Assembly: GCF_021295335.1 (NCBI RefSeq)
Contig: NZ_JAIWOT010000001.1
Location: 2,203,001-2,267,000, forward strand
Length of the DNA: 64,000 bases
Reading direction: 5' to 3'
Source: Komagataeibacter sp. FNDCF1
Lineage (GTDB): Bacteria > Pseudomonadota > Alphaproteobacteria > Acetobacterales > Acetobacteraceae
This document shows, piece after piece, positions 8,400 to 17,533 of the stretch. The notes under the pieces were generated by a model. The model saw only the letters and a list, made by a program, of their open reading frames with translations, made no database searches and was not told where the DNA came from. Within the stretch, counting starts at the first letter, position 1, and every line of letters begins with the position of its first letter. The position numbers and the translations under genes were made by a program.

Positions 8400-8540
8400 T
8401 CGGGAAAGCGCGTCCCGTAACGGAATGATATCCTGATCCGCCGGAGAGGTCTGACTTCCGCATGCGACACGCGGTATACAGTGGCGCGACCGTGCCGGTT
8501 TCACACCGGCTTCTCCCCTGCGGATGACGCGGGATCAGTC
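8400..8540 (-). promoter_or_regulatory. Cobalamin riboswitch upstream of cbtA
   Basis: Read on the minus strand, the region has the B12-element hallmarks in order: GGGAGAA, the hairpin GCCGGTGTGAAACCGGC (8494-8510), GCCACTG (8479-8485), and a distal GGAAGTCAGACCTCTCC segment near 8445-8460. It is followed by CGGGACGCGCTTTCCCG (8401-8417), a hairpin immediately before the AGGAG ribosome-binding site. No T-run follows this hairpin. Control is therefore probably at translation initiation: cobalamin binding would hide the ribosome-binding site and lower CbtA synthesis. Confidence 0.9.
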
Positions 8541-8585
8541 AATAACGCGCCCTGCCCCCAAGTCAAACACAAAGGGGCATGCACC

Positions 8586-9203
8586 CTATTTTGCCGCTGG
8601 TGGCAGGGAAACCGGGCTGGCACTGCCCTGTGCCGCGCGCCACTGCCGCAACGCATCGAGCGTGCGGCCGACATGTCCGTTGGGAGACAGGGCGCTGTAG
8701 GCGTACACCACCTTGCCATCGGGGGCGATGACATAGGATGTGCGGCTGGCGCGGTTGAGCAGCGGCAGGCGGCTGTCATACAGTCGTGCGATCTGGCCCT
8801 GCGGGTCGGCCGCGACGGGGAAGCGGCCATGCCCCTCGCTGACCGAAAAGCGGTCCAGTGTCGGCATGTCATCGGTGGACACGCCGATGACCGAGGCCCC
8901 CAGCGCCTTGTACTGGTCCATCGCATCGGCGAATTCATGCGCTTCGATGGTGCAGCCACGGGTAAAGGCGGCCGGATAGAAATACAGCACCACCGGCCCC
9001 TGCCGCAGCGCATCGGCCAGGCGGAAACTGAACTCGCTGCCATTGCGCGTGGCCTGTGCATCGAACAGGGGCGCCTGACTGCCAACCGGCAGGGCCGCGC
9101 GCGCGGGGGAAAAGCAGATGAAGCCCGCGAACGCCATCACACCCACAAGCGGAAGGCACAGCCCCGGCAGGGACCAGCGGGAACGCCTGTAAAAATACCT
9201 CAT
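8586..9203 (-). CDS. Exported peroxiredoxin (AhpC/TSA, Bcp-type)
   Basis: This 205-aa protein has an N-terminal signal sequence (hydrophobic core about residues 13-32, ending FSPARA before ALPVGSQAP). The thioredoxin-fold peroxiredoxin domain follows. The peroxidatic cysteine lies in PAAFTRGCTIEAHEF, matching the PxxxTxxC motif of the family; no clear resolving Cys is present, suggesting a 1-Cys type or a partner thiol. It should reduce peroxides in the periplasm, which suits an organism with strong periplasmic oxidation. It lies upstream of the cobalamin riboswitch on the same strand, with its own stop before it. Confidence 0.85.
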   Translation of the reverse strand: MRYFYRRSRWSLPGLCLPLVGVMAFAGFICFSPARAALPVGSQAPLFDAQATRNGSEFSFRLADALRQGPVVLYFYPAAFTRGCTIEAHEFADAMDQYKALGASVIGVSTDDMPTLDRFSVSEGHGRFPVAADPQGQIARLYDSRLPLLNRASRTSYVIAPDGKVVYAYSALSPNGHVGRTLDALRQWRAAQGSASPVSLPPAAK

Positions 9204-9253
9204 GGTTCCTCACACCCCGGATACGGGGTCAATGCCATCATGTGGCCGGGCCA

Positions 9254-10384
9254 TCATGTGGCTGGCGGCAGGACCTGGCAGCCGGAGCCACCCAGCTTCT
9301 GGCAGGCCTGTTCCGCAGCCTCGTGCGATAGGCCGGTCAGCCTTGCACGATAGACATGACCATGATGCGATGCAACGCTTGCGACCTGCGTATGCACCCC
9401 GCTGGCCGAAATCCTGGCCCGTGCCTGCCCTGCCGCATGTTCCGCCTGCCCGGCCGAGCCATAGGCCCCGACCTGCACCATCCAGCCATGGCCAGTCGCC
9501 ATGGTGATCACGCCGGGCTGGGTGCCGGCCGCGGCCATGGGTACGATGCCGCTCTGCTCACGCGCGCTCCATGCCGCCCGTACGGCCGCCGCCTCGGGCG
9601 GGGGGGTATCGGCTGCGGTGCCACCGGGCACGGAGGCCAGCAGCTGGCGGCCCCGGCTGCGCCCGCCCCGGCTGTTCTGGGCGGCCTGGGCGCGGGCAAA
9701 GGCGCGCGATTCGATCAGCAGGTCGGCCTGTGAGCGGTTGACCGGCGAACTTCCGGCGATTTTCGGCCCGATGGAGGCCACGTAATCGCGCGTTTCCTTG
9801 GGCAGGGTGTGGTAGCGGTCAAGAAAATCATCCAGCCGTCCGGGCCCGCTGTTATAGGCGGCCAGGAAACCGGGGGAGCCGTAGATGTCGTACATCTCGC
9901 GGATATAGGCGGTGCCTGCCACGATATTGTCGTGCGGCTCGAACGCATCGGGGCCGAGACTGTAGCGCGCACGCATTTCGTCATAGGTGGGGGGCATGAG
10001 CTGCATGAGCCCCATCGCGCCGGGCAGCGAGGTGACGAATTCCCCATTGCGGTAAAGCTGCCCCCCCGACTCGCGCTGCATGACCTGCCGGATCCAGATC
10101 GCCGGCACATCGAAACGCTGCGAGGCTTCATTGATATAGGGGCCCCAGGGGTCCTCCGGCGGGCCGGGCGGGGCGTAGCTGGTATGGGCACGGGCGCGAT
10201 AGGAATCGGCCTCGTGGATCATCTGCTCCTCACTCATTTCGCGAGGGCCGCTGCTGGCGCAGGCTGCCAGCGCACCGGCCAGACCCAGCGCCAGCCACCG
10301 CATGGCGCGCCGGCAGGATGGGGAAGACGATGGAGAGGGCGCGCGCCCTCCGTCAGATGCCGCGACTGCCTGCGTTGCTGCCAT
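9254..10384 (-). CDS. Lipoprotein lytic transglycosylase with SPOR domain
   Basis: This is a 376-aa protein. A lipoprotein signal peptide ends in the lipobox LAAC near residue 43; an alternative ATG at 10303 would put the lipobox at the usual place. The SLT (goose-lysozyme-like) domain spans about 75-195, with the catalytic Glu in QVMQRESGGQLY and the family motifs GAMGLMQLMPPT and NIVAGTAYIREM. A linker is followed by a C-terminal SPOR domain (about 300-370, WMVQVGAYGSAGQAEHA), which binds denuded septal glycan. It should cleave peptidoglycan from the periplasmic face, probably during septation or remodelling. Confidence 0.88.
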   Translation of the reverse strand: MAATQAVAASDGGRAPSPSSSPSCRRAMRWLALGLAGALAACASSGPREMSEEQMIHEADSYRARAHTSYAPPGPPEDPWGPYINEASQRFDVPAIWIRQVMQRESGGQLYRNGEFVTSLPGAMGLMQLMPPTYDEMRARYSLGPDAFEPHDNIVAGTAYIREMYDIYGSPGFLAAYNSGPGRLDDFLDRYHTLPKETRDYVASIGPKIAGSSPVNRSQADLLIESRAFARAQAAQNSRGGRSRGRQLLASVPGGTAADTPPPEAAAVRAAWSAREQSGIVPMAAAGTQPGVITMATGHGWMVQVGAYGSAGQAEHAAGQARARISASGVHTQVASVASHHGHVYRARLTGLSHEAAEQACQKLGGSGCQVLPPAT

Positions 10385-10546
10385 GTGGTGCCGTGATCCC
10401 GCTCATGCCGCCCATGCTCCCATGGCGGACGTGCCGGTACGGCCCGCCCGACGGGACGGGCGGCGCACCATAACAGGCCGGCCTGCGCTTGTGCAATCCT
10501 GGCCTGCCGTCACACCACGAGACGGACACGGGCGCAGGCGTAAGGA

Positions 10547-11380
10547 TCATTCCTCCACATAGGTGGCGGGATCGCCGCCGGTACGGTTGTGCGGGCTGTC
10601 CAGCGTGGCGAGGTCACGCATGTCGTCCGCAGTCAGCTGGAAATCGAAAGCGTGCAGGTTGGCCCGCATGCGTTCGGGGTGCGCGCTTTTGGGAATGGGG
10701 ACCGCACCGCGGTCGATGACCCAGCGCAGCAGGACCTGGGCCGTGGACTTGCCATGCCGGGACGCCACACGCTGCACTACCGGGTTTTCCAGCAGCTTGC
10801 CGCGGCCCAGCGGGCTCCAGGCTTCGGTCAGGATGCCCATCTTTTCATGCATGGCCAGCAGCGTGCCCTGGGCAAAATCCGCATGCATTTCAATCTGGTT
10901 GACTGCGGGTGTCACCCCGGTTTCATCCACAAGGCGCTGCAGGTGCTCGGGCAGGAAGTTGGACACGCCGATCGAGCGCACCCGCCCCTCGTCGCGCAGG
11001 CGGATCATCGCCTTCCAGCTTTCGACATACTGGTCCTTCATCGGCAGGGGCCAGTGAATCAGGTAGAGGTCGACATAGCTCATCTTCAGCCGCGCGAGAC
11101 TGGCATCAAATGCGCGCAGCGTGCTGTCAAACCCTTGGTCGGACCCACGCAGCTTGGTGGTGACGAAAATATCTTCCCGCCCCACATCAAAGCTGACCAG
11201 CCCGGTGCCCACACCACTTTCATTGCCGTAGCGCGATGCCGTGTCGAACAGGCGGTAGCCCGCCGTCAGCGCCTCGCGCACCGCGGCCTCGGCCTGCGGG
11301 TTGTCAAGGGGATAGGTGCCGAAACCCATGGCGGGAATACGATGCCCATCGTTAAGGGTAAGCAGGGGAATGGTGGTCAT
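10547..11380 (-). CDS. Aldo/keto reductase
   Basis: This is a 277-aa NAD(P)H-dependent reductase of the AKR TIM-barrel superfamily. Signature segments are GFGTYPLDN, the Asp/Tyr of DTASRYGNE, Lys in VTTKLRG and His in YLIHWPLP, giving the D-Y-K-H catalytic tetrad. The cofactor segment IPKSAHPERMRANLHAF near the C-terminus is also conserved. It reads like the 2,5-diketo-D-gluconate reductase branch, which would fit ketogluconate metabolism in acetic acid bacteria, but the substrate cannot be fixed from sequence. The start was chosen at MTTIPLLTLNDG, where the family begins; the frame is open 34 codons further. Confidence 0.88.
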   Translation of the reverse strand: MTTIPLLTLNDGHRIPAMGFGTYPLDNPQAEAAVREALTAGYRLFDTASRYGNESGVGTGLVSFDVGREDIFVTTKLRGSDQGFDSTLRAFDASLARLKMSYVDLYLIHWPLPMKDQYVESWKAMIRLRDEGRVRSIGVSNFLPEHLQRLVDETGVTPAVNQIEMHADFAQGTLLAMHEKMGILTEAWSPLGRGKLLENPVVQRVASRHGKSTAQVLLRWVIDRGAVPIPKSAHPERMRANLHAFDFQLTADDMRDLATLDSPHNRTGGDPATYVEE

Positions 11381-11574
11381 GGTGGTTCCTTCGTCAGACG
11401 CGCCCGACCACACAGGGGACCCCGTCGCATGGACGGCAGGGTGGCAACCGGGCCGGGGCAGGACGTGGGTCGCCGCTGACAAGCCTAACGGCAGAAAGCA
11501 GGTTTCGGTTTATGCCCAGTTTTCAGGACCGGGTTGCATGTGGTTCATTATCACCATCCAGAGAGGGAGACCCC

Positions 11575-12606
11575 ATGACCGATCCATCCCCGCACGCCAC
11601 CCCCCACCCCACGCTCCTGACCATCGATACGCATGTCGACATTCCGTGGCCCGACCGGGGTGACTTCGCCACCGGCGCGCCCTCGCGCCGGGTGGACCTG
11701 CCGCGCATGCGGGCAGGCGGACTGGGGGCGGCCTGCCTTGTCGCCTATGTGGGGCAGGATGCGCGCGATGCCGCCGGCCATGCGGCGGCCAGCGCTCGGG
11801 CGCTGGACATGCTGGGCGTGATCGCCCGCACGGGCGAGAATGCGGGCGTGCAGGTATGCGATACGGCGGCAGCGGTGCGCACGGCCCATGCGGCGGGTGA
11901 CATCGCCATCATCCCGGCAGTGGAGAACGGCTATGCGATGGGGGAGGATCTCTCGCTCATCGCGCGCTTCCGCGCCCTGGGCGCACGCTACATGACCCTG
12001 ACCCATAACGGCCACAACCAGCTGGCCGATTCGGCACGGCCCATGCACCACCTCAACGATCCCGACAGCCTGCATGGCGGCCTGTCCGCGCTGGGGCGGG
12101 ACGCGATCACCGAGATGAACCGCCTGGGCATGCTGGTCGACGTATCGCACACCGCGCGCACAACGATGATGCAGGCGGCGGAACTGTCCCGCGCGCCGGT
12201 CTTTGCCAGCCATTCATGCGTGCGGGCGCTGTGCGACCACCCGCGCAACCTTGATGATGGCCAGCTTGATGCGCTGAAGGCCTGCGGCGGGGTGATCCAT
12301 ATTACCGCGATGGATGCCTTCCTGCGCCCGCGTGACGTGCGCGAGATGCGCCCGGTCACAGTGGCCGACTTCGTGGACCATATCGATTATGCGGTAAAAC
12401 GAATCGGTATCGACCATGTCGGCATCTCGTCCGATTTCGATGGCGGGGGCGGCATACGCGGCTGGGCCGATGCCTCCCAGTCCGGCAATCTGACGGCGGA
12501 ACTGCGCAGCCGGGGCTATGACAACGGCCAGATCGCCGCACTGTGGGGCGAGAATTTCCTGCGCATCCTGAAACAGGCGGAAGAGGTCGCCCGCACGATG
12601 GCGTGA
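11575..12606 (+). CDS. Membrane dipeptidase (renal dipeptidase family, M19)
   Basis: This 343-aa zinc metallopeptidase of the M19 family opens with the metal-binding H-x-D motif in TIDTHVDIPW. Further family segments are AVENGYAMGED (bridging Glu), YMTLTHNGHNQLADS, LVDVSHTARTTM and FASHSCVRALCDHPRN (metal His), and HVGISSDFDGGG (Asp). It hydrolyses dipeptides, often including D-amino-acid ones. No signal peptide is evident, so it is probably cytosolic. The start at MTDPSPH has GAGAGGGAG upstream; the open frame extends 21 codons earlier without a good ribosome-binding site. Confidence 0.88.
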   Translation: MTDPSPHATPHPTLLTIDTHVDIPWPDRGDFATGAPSRRVDLPRMRAGGLGAACLVAYVGQDARDAAGHAAASARALDMLGVIARTGENAGVQVCDTAAAVRTAHAAGDIAIIPAVENGYAMGEDLSLIARFRALGARYMTLTHNGHNQLADSARPMHHLNDPDSLHGGLSALGRDAITEMNRLGMLVDVSHTARTTMMQAAELSRAPVFASHSCVRALCDHPRNLDDGQLDALKACGGVIHITAMDAFLRPRDVREMRPVTVADFVDHIDYAVKRIGIDHVGISSDFDGGGGIRGWADASQSGNLTAELRSRGYDNGQIAALWGENFLRILKQAEEVARTMA

Positions 12607-12686
12607 ACATGAAATGCCGCCTGCTCTGGATCAGTCGCGCACGAACGGCTATATCCTGTGCCGAATTGACAGACACAGGATAAAAA

Positions 12687-13985
12687 ATGACCACCAGCAC
12701 CGACTACAAGGTCAAGGACATCTCCCTCGCCGAATGGGGCCGCAAGGAAATTTCCATCGCGGAAGGTGAAATGCCCGGTCTCATGGCGCTCCGTGAGGAA
12801 AAGGGCGAGTCCAAGCCGCTGAAGGGCGCGCGCATCGCCGGGTGCCTGCACATGACGATCCAGACCGCCGTCCTGATCGAGACGCTGACCGCGCTGGGCG
12901 CGACAGTACGCTGGTCGTCGTGCAACATCTTCTCGACACAGGACCAGGCGGCAGCAGCCATCGCGGCCACCGGCGTGCCGGTCTTTGCCTGGAAGGGTCT
13001 GTCCGAGGAAGAGTTCTGGTGGTGCATCGAGCAGACCATCAAGGGGCCGGACGGCTGGACGCCGAACATGATCCTCGACGATGGCGGCGACCTGACGACG
13101 CTGATGCACGAAAAATATCCCGAGATGCTCAATGACGTGCGTGGCGTGTCCGAAGAGACCACGACCGGCGTGCATCGCCTGTGGGACATGGCCAAGAAGG
13201 GCCTGCTGAAGGTTCCGGCCATCAACGTCAATGACAGCGTCACGAAGTCCAAGTTCGACAATCTGTATGGCTGCCGTGAAAGCCTGGTGGACGCGATCCG
13301 CCGTGGCACGGACGTGATGATGGCGGGCAAGGTTGCCGTGGTTGCCGGTTATGGCGACGTGGGCAAGGGTTCCGCCGCATCGCTGCGCAACGCGGGCTGC
13401 CGCGTGCTGGTGACGGAAGTCGACCCCATCTGCGCGCTGCAGGCCGCGATGGAAGGCTACGAGGTCGTGACGATGGAAGATGCCGCCCCGCGCGGCGATA
13501 TCTTCGTGACCGCCACGGGCAACGAGGACGTCATCACGCTGGAGCACATGCGTGAGATGAAGAACCGCGCCATCGTGTGCAACATCGGGCATTTCGATTC
13601 CGAAATCCAGATCGGCGCGCTGCGCAACTTCAAGTGGGACAACATCAAGCCGCAGGTGGATGAGGTCATTTTCCCCGATGGCAAGCGCCTGATCGTCCTG
13701 TCCGAAGGCCGCTTGGTGAACCTGGGCAATGCGACGGGCCACCCCTCCTTCGTCATGTCCGCGTCCTTCACCAACCAGACGCTGGCCCAGATCGACCTGT
13801 GGGAAGCGCCGGCAGGCAAGTACGAAAACAAGGTCTATACCCTGCCCAAGCATCTCGATGAAAAGGTGGCCTTCCTGCATCTGGCCAAGGTCGGCGCGCA
13901 GCTGTCGAAGCTGTCAGAGAAACAGGCGGACTATATCGGCGTACCGGTCAGCGGTCCGTTCAAGAATGACCTGTATCGTTACTGA
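12687..13985 (+). CDS. ahcY: S-adenosyl-L-homocysteine hydrolase
   Basis: This 432-aa enzyme splits S-adenosylhomocysteine into adenosine and homocysteine, clearing the product inhibitor of all SAM methyltransferases. The whole length matches the family: [16 protein letters not shown] near the N-terminus, the NAD-binding [16 protein letters not shown] around residue 215, [11 protein letters not shown], and the typical C-terminal Tyr-Arg-Tyr (DLYRY). It is a cytosolic tetramer. Only about 80 bases separate it from the dipeptidase stop. I see no SAH riboswitch in that space. Confidence 0.97.
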   Translation: MTTSTDYKVKDISLAEWGRKEISIAEGEMPGLMALREEKGESKPLKGARIAGCLHMTIQTAVLIETLTALGATVRWSSCNIFSTQDQAAAAIAATGVPVFAWKGLSEEEFWWCIEQTIKGPDGWTPNMILDDGGDLTTLMHEKYPEMLNDVRGVSEETTTGVHRLWDMAKKGLLKVPAINVNDSVTKSKFDNLYGCRESLVDAIRRGTDVMMAGKVAVVAGYGDVGKGSAASLRNAGCRVLVTEVDPICALQAAMEGYEVVTMEDAAPRGDIFVTATGNEDVITLEHMREMKNRAIVCNIGHFDSEIQIGALRNFKWDNIKPQVDEVIFPDGKRLIVLSEGRLVNLGNATGHPSFVMSASFTNQTLAQIDLWEAPAGKYENKVYTLPKHLDEKVAFLHLAKVGAQLSKLSEKQADYIGVPVSGPFKNDLYRY

Positions 13986-14017
13986 GTAACCGCGCGACAC
14001 GCTAACCTGTGCATGAT

Positions 14018-14039
14018 GTTCCCGGCCCCCGCCGGGAAC
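14018..14039 (+). terminator. Perfect hairpin between ahcY and the DUF3597 gene
   Basis: GTTCCCGGC (14018-14026) pairs perfectly with GCCGGGAAC (14031-14039) around a CCCC loop. No T-run follows, so it may be a weak terminator, an mRNA-stabilising end for ahcY, or an attenuator of the next gene, whose ATG lies 24 bases later. Confidence 0.5.
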
Positions 14040-14062
14040 ACCTTACCCTGGAGAACGATATC

Positions 14063-14467
14063 ATGAGCATCTTCGGTACGATCCTGTCCAAGATCTTCGG
14101 CAGCCACACCGCGGCGGCAGCCACACCGGCCGCCGCCCCCGGCGCGGCCCCTGCCGCAGCAGCCCCGGCAGCTACGGCAGCCGCCACCCCCGCGGCCGCT
14201 CCCGCCCAGCCGGTGGACGTGGATGCGGTGCTGGGCGCACTGGCCGCCAAGAACCCCGAAAAGCTGAACTGGCAGACATCCATCGTCGACCTGATGAAGC
14301 TGCTGGGCATGGACAGCTCGCTTTCCGCGCGCAAGGAACTGGCGACGGAACTGCACTATACGGGCGACATGAACGATTCCGCTTCCATGAACGTCTGGCT
14401 GATCAAGCAGGTCATGGCGAAGCTGGCGGCAAATGGCGGCAAGGTTTCCCCCGAACTCATGAAATGA
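14063..14467 (+). CDS. DUF3597 domain protein
   Basis: This 134-aa protein begins MSIFGTILSKIFG, continues with a 45-residue Ala/Pro-rich low-complexity linker (about 14-55), and ends in the DUF3597 domain (about 56-134, with DLMKLLGMDSSLSARKELA and NVWLIKQVMAKLAANGG). DUF3597 proteins are small alphaproteobacterial proteins with an N-terminal amphipathic helix and a helical C-terminal domain. They resemble LysM-adjacent or stress-related proteins, but their role is unknown. CTGGAGAACG provides the ribosome-binding site for this start, which removes 18 codons from the open frame. Confidence 0.85.
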   Translation: MSIFGTILSKIFGSHTAAAATPAAAPGAAPAAAAPAATAAATPAAAPAQPVDVDAVLGALAAKNPEKLNWQTSIVDLMKLLGMDSSLSARKELATELHYTGDMNDSASMNVWLIKQVMAKLAANGGKVSPELMK

Positions 14468-14485
14468 TGCCCGGCTGAAACGCGG

Positions 14486-14530
14486 ACGGGCGGGCGTGTG
14501 GCCAGAAGCCACCGGCCGCCCGTTTTGTTT
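14486..14530 (+). terminator. Intrinsic terminator after the DUF3597 gene
   Basis: ACGGGCGG (14486-14493) pairs with CCGCCCGT (14516-14523), and TTTGTTT follows at 14524-14530. The intervening bases can extend the fold. It is well placed to end the ahcY/DUF3597 transcript. Confidence 0.75.
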
Positions 14531-14594
14531 CTGGCCAGACAGGACCAGTTGAAATCACCCGCGCCCGACCTGCGGCATGATGGAGGGATATGCG

Positions 14595-15659
14595 ATGGAA
14601 ACCGTCCCCGATTTCCCGATGGCGGATAATGCCGCATCCCCTGCCGCCGGGCTGCCCTCCGCCACATCCGTCTCCAACGGGCTGGTCTGGGCCATTGCCT
14701 GCCAGGCAGGCCAGCGGCCCCGGCGGCTGAACGACGAACAGATTGTCCATGCGCTGGAAGGCCATCCCCCCGAAAGCCCGGGATCGTGGGTCTGGCTGCA
14801 TTACGACATCGTCCATACCGCCAGCCGCGCCCACATACAGTCCATACCCTGCCTGCCCGAGGAAGTGCGCCTTGCACTGGGCAGCACGGACCGGGGCACG
14901 AACGTGGAAGCGGAAGGGGACATCGTCTACGGCGCCCTGCCCGGCTTTGACGATGCCATGTCGGAGGACGACAAGAACCTCTCCGCCTGGCGCTTCGCGG
15001 TCCTGCCGACCCTGCTCATCACCACGCGCCGGCAGCCCGTGCCCGCGCTGGGTGTTGTCTACCGCGCGCTGCAACGTATCGATTCACTCGATTCCCCCGC
15101 CGAGGTGGTTGACCATACCCTGCTCGAGTTTGCCGATACCGTGCGGCGCAATATCGGCATGCTTGATGACCAGCTGGACCGGGCCGAGGACCTGCTGCTG
15201 ACACTGGACCAGCACACGGATTTCGGGCGCATAAGCGGGCTGATCGGGCGGGTGCGCCGCCGCTCGACCGAATTGCGGCGCGTGATCTCGCCCGTTGACC
15301 GCATTTTCCATAACGAGGACCTGGAACTGCCTGAATGGGCGGAGGATGACATACGCGACCGCTCCCAGCGCCAGATCCACGCGGCACTGGATGACCTTCT
15401 GGCACTGCAGGACCGCGCGCGCTCGCTACAGGATGAACTGGCATCGGGTCAGGCGGAAGAAACCAACCGTCGCCTTTATACCGTTTCCATCGTGACCACG
15501 CTCATGCTGCCCGCGACCTTCGTGACCGGTTTTTTCGGCATGAATACCGGTGGCATGTTCCTGGCTTCGGGCACCATGGGCACGGTGGAGGCCGGTGGCA
15601 TCTGCTTTGTATTCATGATGATCACGTGGATGCTGCTCAAGGTGATGAAGCTGCTGTGA
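14595..15659 (+). CDS. CorA/ZntB-type divalent metal ion transporter
   Basis: This 354-aa member of the CorA family has a long cytoplasmic N-terminal domain (about 1-290, rich in charged helices) and two C-terminal membrane helices (about 293-315 and 330-352). Between them is the selectivity-loop motif GMNTGG (in FFGMNTGGMF). The ZntB subgroup is associated with zinc and CorA with Mg/Co/Ni; the GMN-TGG form is closer to ZntB. It forms pentameric channels in the inner membrane. The start was set at METVPDFP, preceded by GGAGGGAT. Confidence 0.87.
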   Translation: METVPDFPMADNAASPAAGLPSATSVSNGLVWAIACQAGQRPRRLNDEQIVHALEGHPPESPGSWVWLHYDIVHTASRAHIQSIPCLPEEVRLALGSTDRGTNVEAEGDIVYGALPGFDDAMSEDDKNLSAWRFAVLPTLLITTRRQPVPALGVVYRALQRIDSLDSPAEVVDHTLLEFADTVRRNIGMLDDQLDRAEDLLLTLDQHTDFGRISGLIGRVRRRSTELRRVISPVDRIFHNEDLELPEWAEDDIRDRSQRQIHAALDDLLALQDRARSLQDELASGQAEETNRRLYTVSIVTTLMLPATFVTGFFGMNTGGMFLASGTMGTVEAGGICFVFMMITWMLLKVMKLL

Positions 15660-16162
15660 CGCCGCGCGTGCGCAGGGAACGCCCTGTACGCTGGCACAGT
15701 CATGGAGTGCCCATGCGTCAGGCGCACTGGCAGAATGCACTTTGCTCCATGGCCCGAAAGCGACCCGAAGCCATGTAAGCAAGGCAACATCAACCCATCC
15801 CTGAACGGCCGCAGCCTGCAAGGACGCACGGGACCGGCGCGCTGCGAAAAAGCAGGGTGACAGCCTGGCCCGGTGCCGGAGTGACCTGGCATCCCATGCG
15901 CGGATGTATGTGTTTTTCAGCCAGATGCTGGACTATGGCCATCCGGATTTCACAACCGGAAACATTCCTCATCAATCCATAACCCCCGGCACCGGACACG
16001 GGGCGTGTAACGGATATTATTGATTCTGTTTCCAGTACAATTCCCGTATCCGGATGTTTGTTCAAACCTGTATTGTCTATTACATAATGCTGTCATCAAT
16101 ACAGGTGGCATATGGAACGCCGCCCCCCATCATGCGACAGGGGACGGAACCCGCAGGCTGGA
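15660..16162. other. Intergenic region without a recognisable gene
   Basis: This is about 500 bases between a plus-strand transporter gene and the 3' end of a minus-strand dehydrogenase gene. The frames that stay open here have no family signature and poor start contexts. The only structure I see is the inverted repeat at 16066-16106. Confidence 0.6.
16066..16106. repeat. 10-bp perfect inverted repeat, 21-base spacer
   Basis: ACCTGTATTG (16066-16075) is mirrored exactly by CAATACAGGT (16097-16106). The surroundings are AT-rich. The distance between half-site centres is about three helical turns, as in some operators. No gene starts nearby on either strand, so its role is unclear. Confidence 0.55.
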
Positions 16163-17533
16163 TCAGGGCGTATGGACCAGTTTGCGGTTCAGGAATTCCT
16201 CAATGCCGAATTCCGAAAGTTCGCGGCCATAACCGGAATTCTTGATCCCGCCGAAGGGCAGGTCGGGCGCCGTGCCGGTAATGTTGTTGATGAACACCAT
16301 GCCCGTATCGATCCGTGCCGCGACGCGACGGCCACGGTCCACATCGCTGGTCTGGATGGACCCACCCAGCCCGTATGGCGAATCATTGGCCATGGCGATG
16401 GCTTCATCATCGCTGCCGACAGAATAGACGATGGCGACGGGGCCAAAGATTTCCTCATAGAAAATGGGGTTGTCCTTGGTAATGCTGGTCAGGATCGCGG
16501 CCTTCATGAAAAAGCCATCGCGGTCGATCTTCGTGCCACCCGCAACCAGTTCTGCCCCGTGAGACACGGCCTTTTCCACCTGCGACACGGCACGTTCCAT
16601 GGCGGCCTGGCTGCTCATCGGACCGTGGGTGACGCCCTGTTCCAGCGGGTCGCCGTACTGGAATTCATTCACTGCCACCTTCAGCCGCGACGTGAATTCC
16701 TCAACCAGTGACTTATGCACGATCATCCGCTTGGCGGCGGTGCAGACCTGGCCGTTATTGGACATGCGCCCGCGAATGGCCATGGGCACGGCCTTGTCCA
16801 GATCGGCATCATCCAGCACGATGAAGGCATCGGACCCGCCCAGTTCCATCGTGCTTTTCTTCAGCGCGCGACCGGCCTGTGACGCCACGGCACTGCCCGC
16901 GCGTTCGCTGCCGGTCAGGGCGACGCCGCGGATTTCGGGGCGTTCAATCAGCTTTTCGGACTGGTCATTGGTAATGAACAGGTTGGTATAGGCGCCTTCG
17001 GGCACGCCCGCTTCGCGGAACAATTCTTCAAATGCCACCGCGCACTGCGGCACGCTCGGCGCGTGCTTTACCATGACGACATTGCCCGCCATAAGGTTGG
17101 GGGCGGCGACGCGGGCCAGCTGGTAATAGGGGAAGTTCCACGGTTCCACGCAATAGATGATGCCCAGCGGTTCGCTGGTAACGGTTGCATGGCCCTGGGA
17201 CACCGGCAGCTCACGCGGCGCGAGGAAGGTTTCGGCCTTTTGCGCGTAATAGGTGAGTATATCGGCCGAAAGCTCGATTTCCCCAATAGCCTCGGGCAGG
17301 ATCTTGCCCATTTCAATGGAAATCAGGCGGGCGTGTTTTTCCTTGTCCCGGCGCAGGATATCCGCTGCCTTGAGGATAAGCGTGCGACGCTGTGCGATGG
17401 CGCGGTGTCGCCAGTCACTTTCCCAGAACTGGTGGGCGGTGGCCAGCTTCGCCAGCATTGTCCTGTCATCATGAAGGTCAAAGACCTTTTCCGTCTTTCC
17501 GGTAGCCGGATTGATGGTGCGATAGGGACTCAT
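16163..17533 (-). CDS. NAD(P)-dependent aldehyde (succinate-semialdehyde type) dehydrogenase
   Basis: This 456-aa protein of the aldehyde dehydrogenase superfamily reads closest to the Sad/GabD branch (length about 460, start MSPYRTINPATGKTEKVF). The catalytic Glu lies in MELGGSDAFIVLDDAD and the nucleophilic Cys in NNGQVCTAAKRM; EIFGPVA and PFGGIKNSGYGRELSEFG near the C-terminus complete the family pattern. It oxidises an aldehyde, probably succinate semialdehyde, to the acid with NAD(P). It is transcribed alone, and no aminotransferase is adjacent. Confidence 0.88.
   Translation of the reverse strand: MSPYRTINPATGKTEKVFDLHDDRTMLAKLATAHQFWESDWRHRAIAQRRTLILKAADILRRDKEKHARLISIEMGKILPEAIGEIELSADILTYYAQKAETFLAPRELPVSQGHATVTSEPLGIIYCVEPWNFPYYQLARVAAPNLMAGNVVMVKHAPSVPQCAVAFEELFREAGVPEGAYTNLFITNDQSEKLIERPEIRGVALTGSERAGSAVASQAGRALKKSTMELGGSDAFIVLDDADLDKAVPMAIRGRMSNNGQVCTAAKRMIVHKSLVEEFTSRLKVAVNEFQYGDPLEQGVTHGPMSSQAAMERAVSQVEKAVSHGAELVAGGTKIDRDGFFMKAAILTSITKDNPIFYEEIFGPVAIVYSVGSDDEAIAMANDSPYGLGGSIQTSDVDRGRRVAARIDTGMVFINNITGTAPDLPFGGIKNSGYGRELSEFGIEEFLNRKLVHTP

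Noticed and set aside
12516-13880. Minus-strand frame of 454 aa
   Set aside because: Antisense to ahcY, whose identity is certain.
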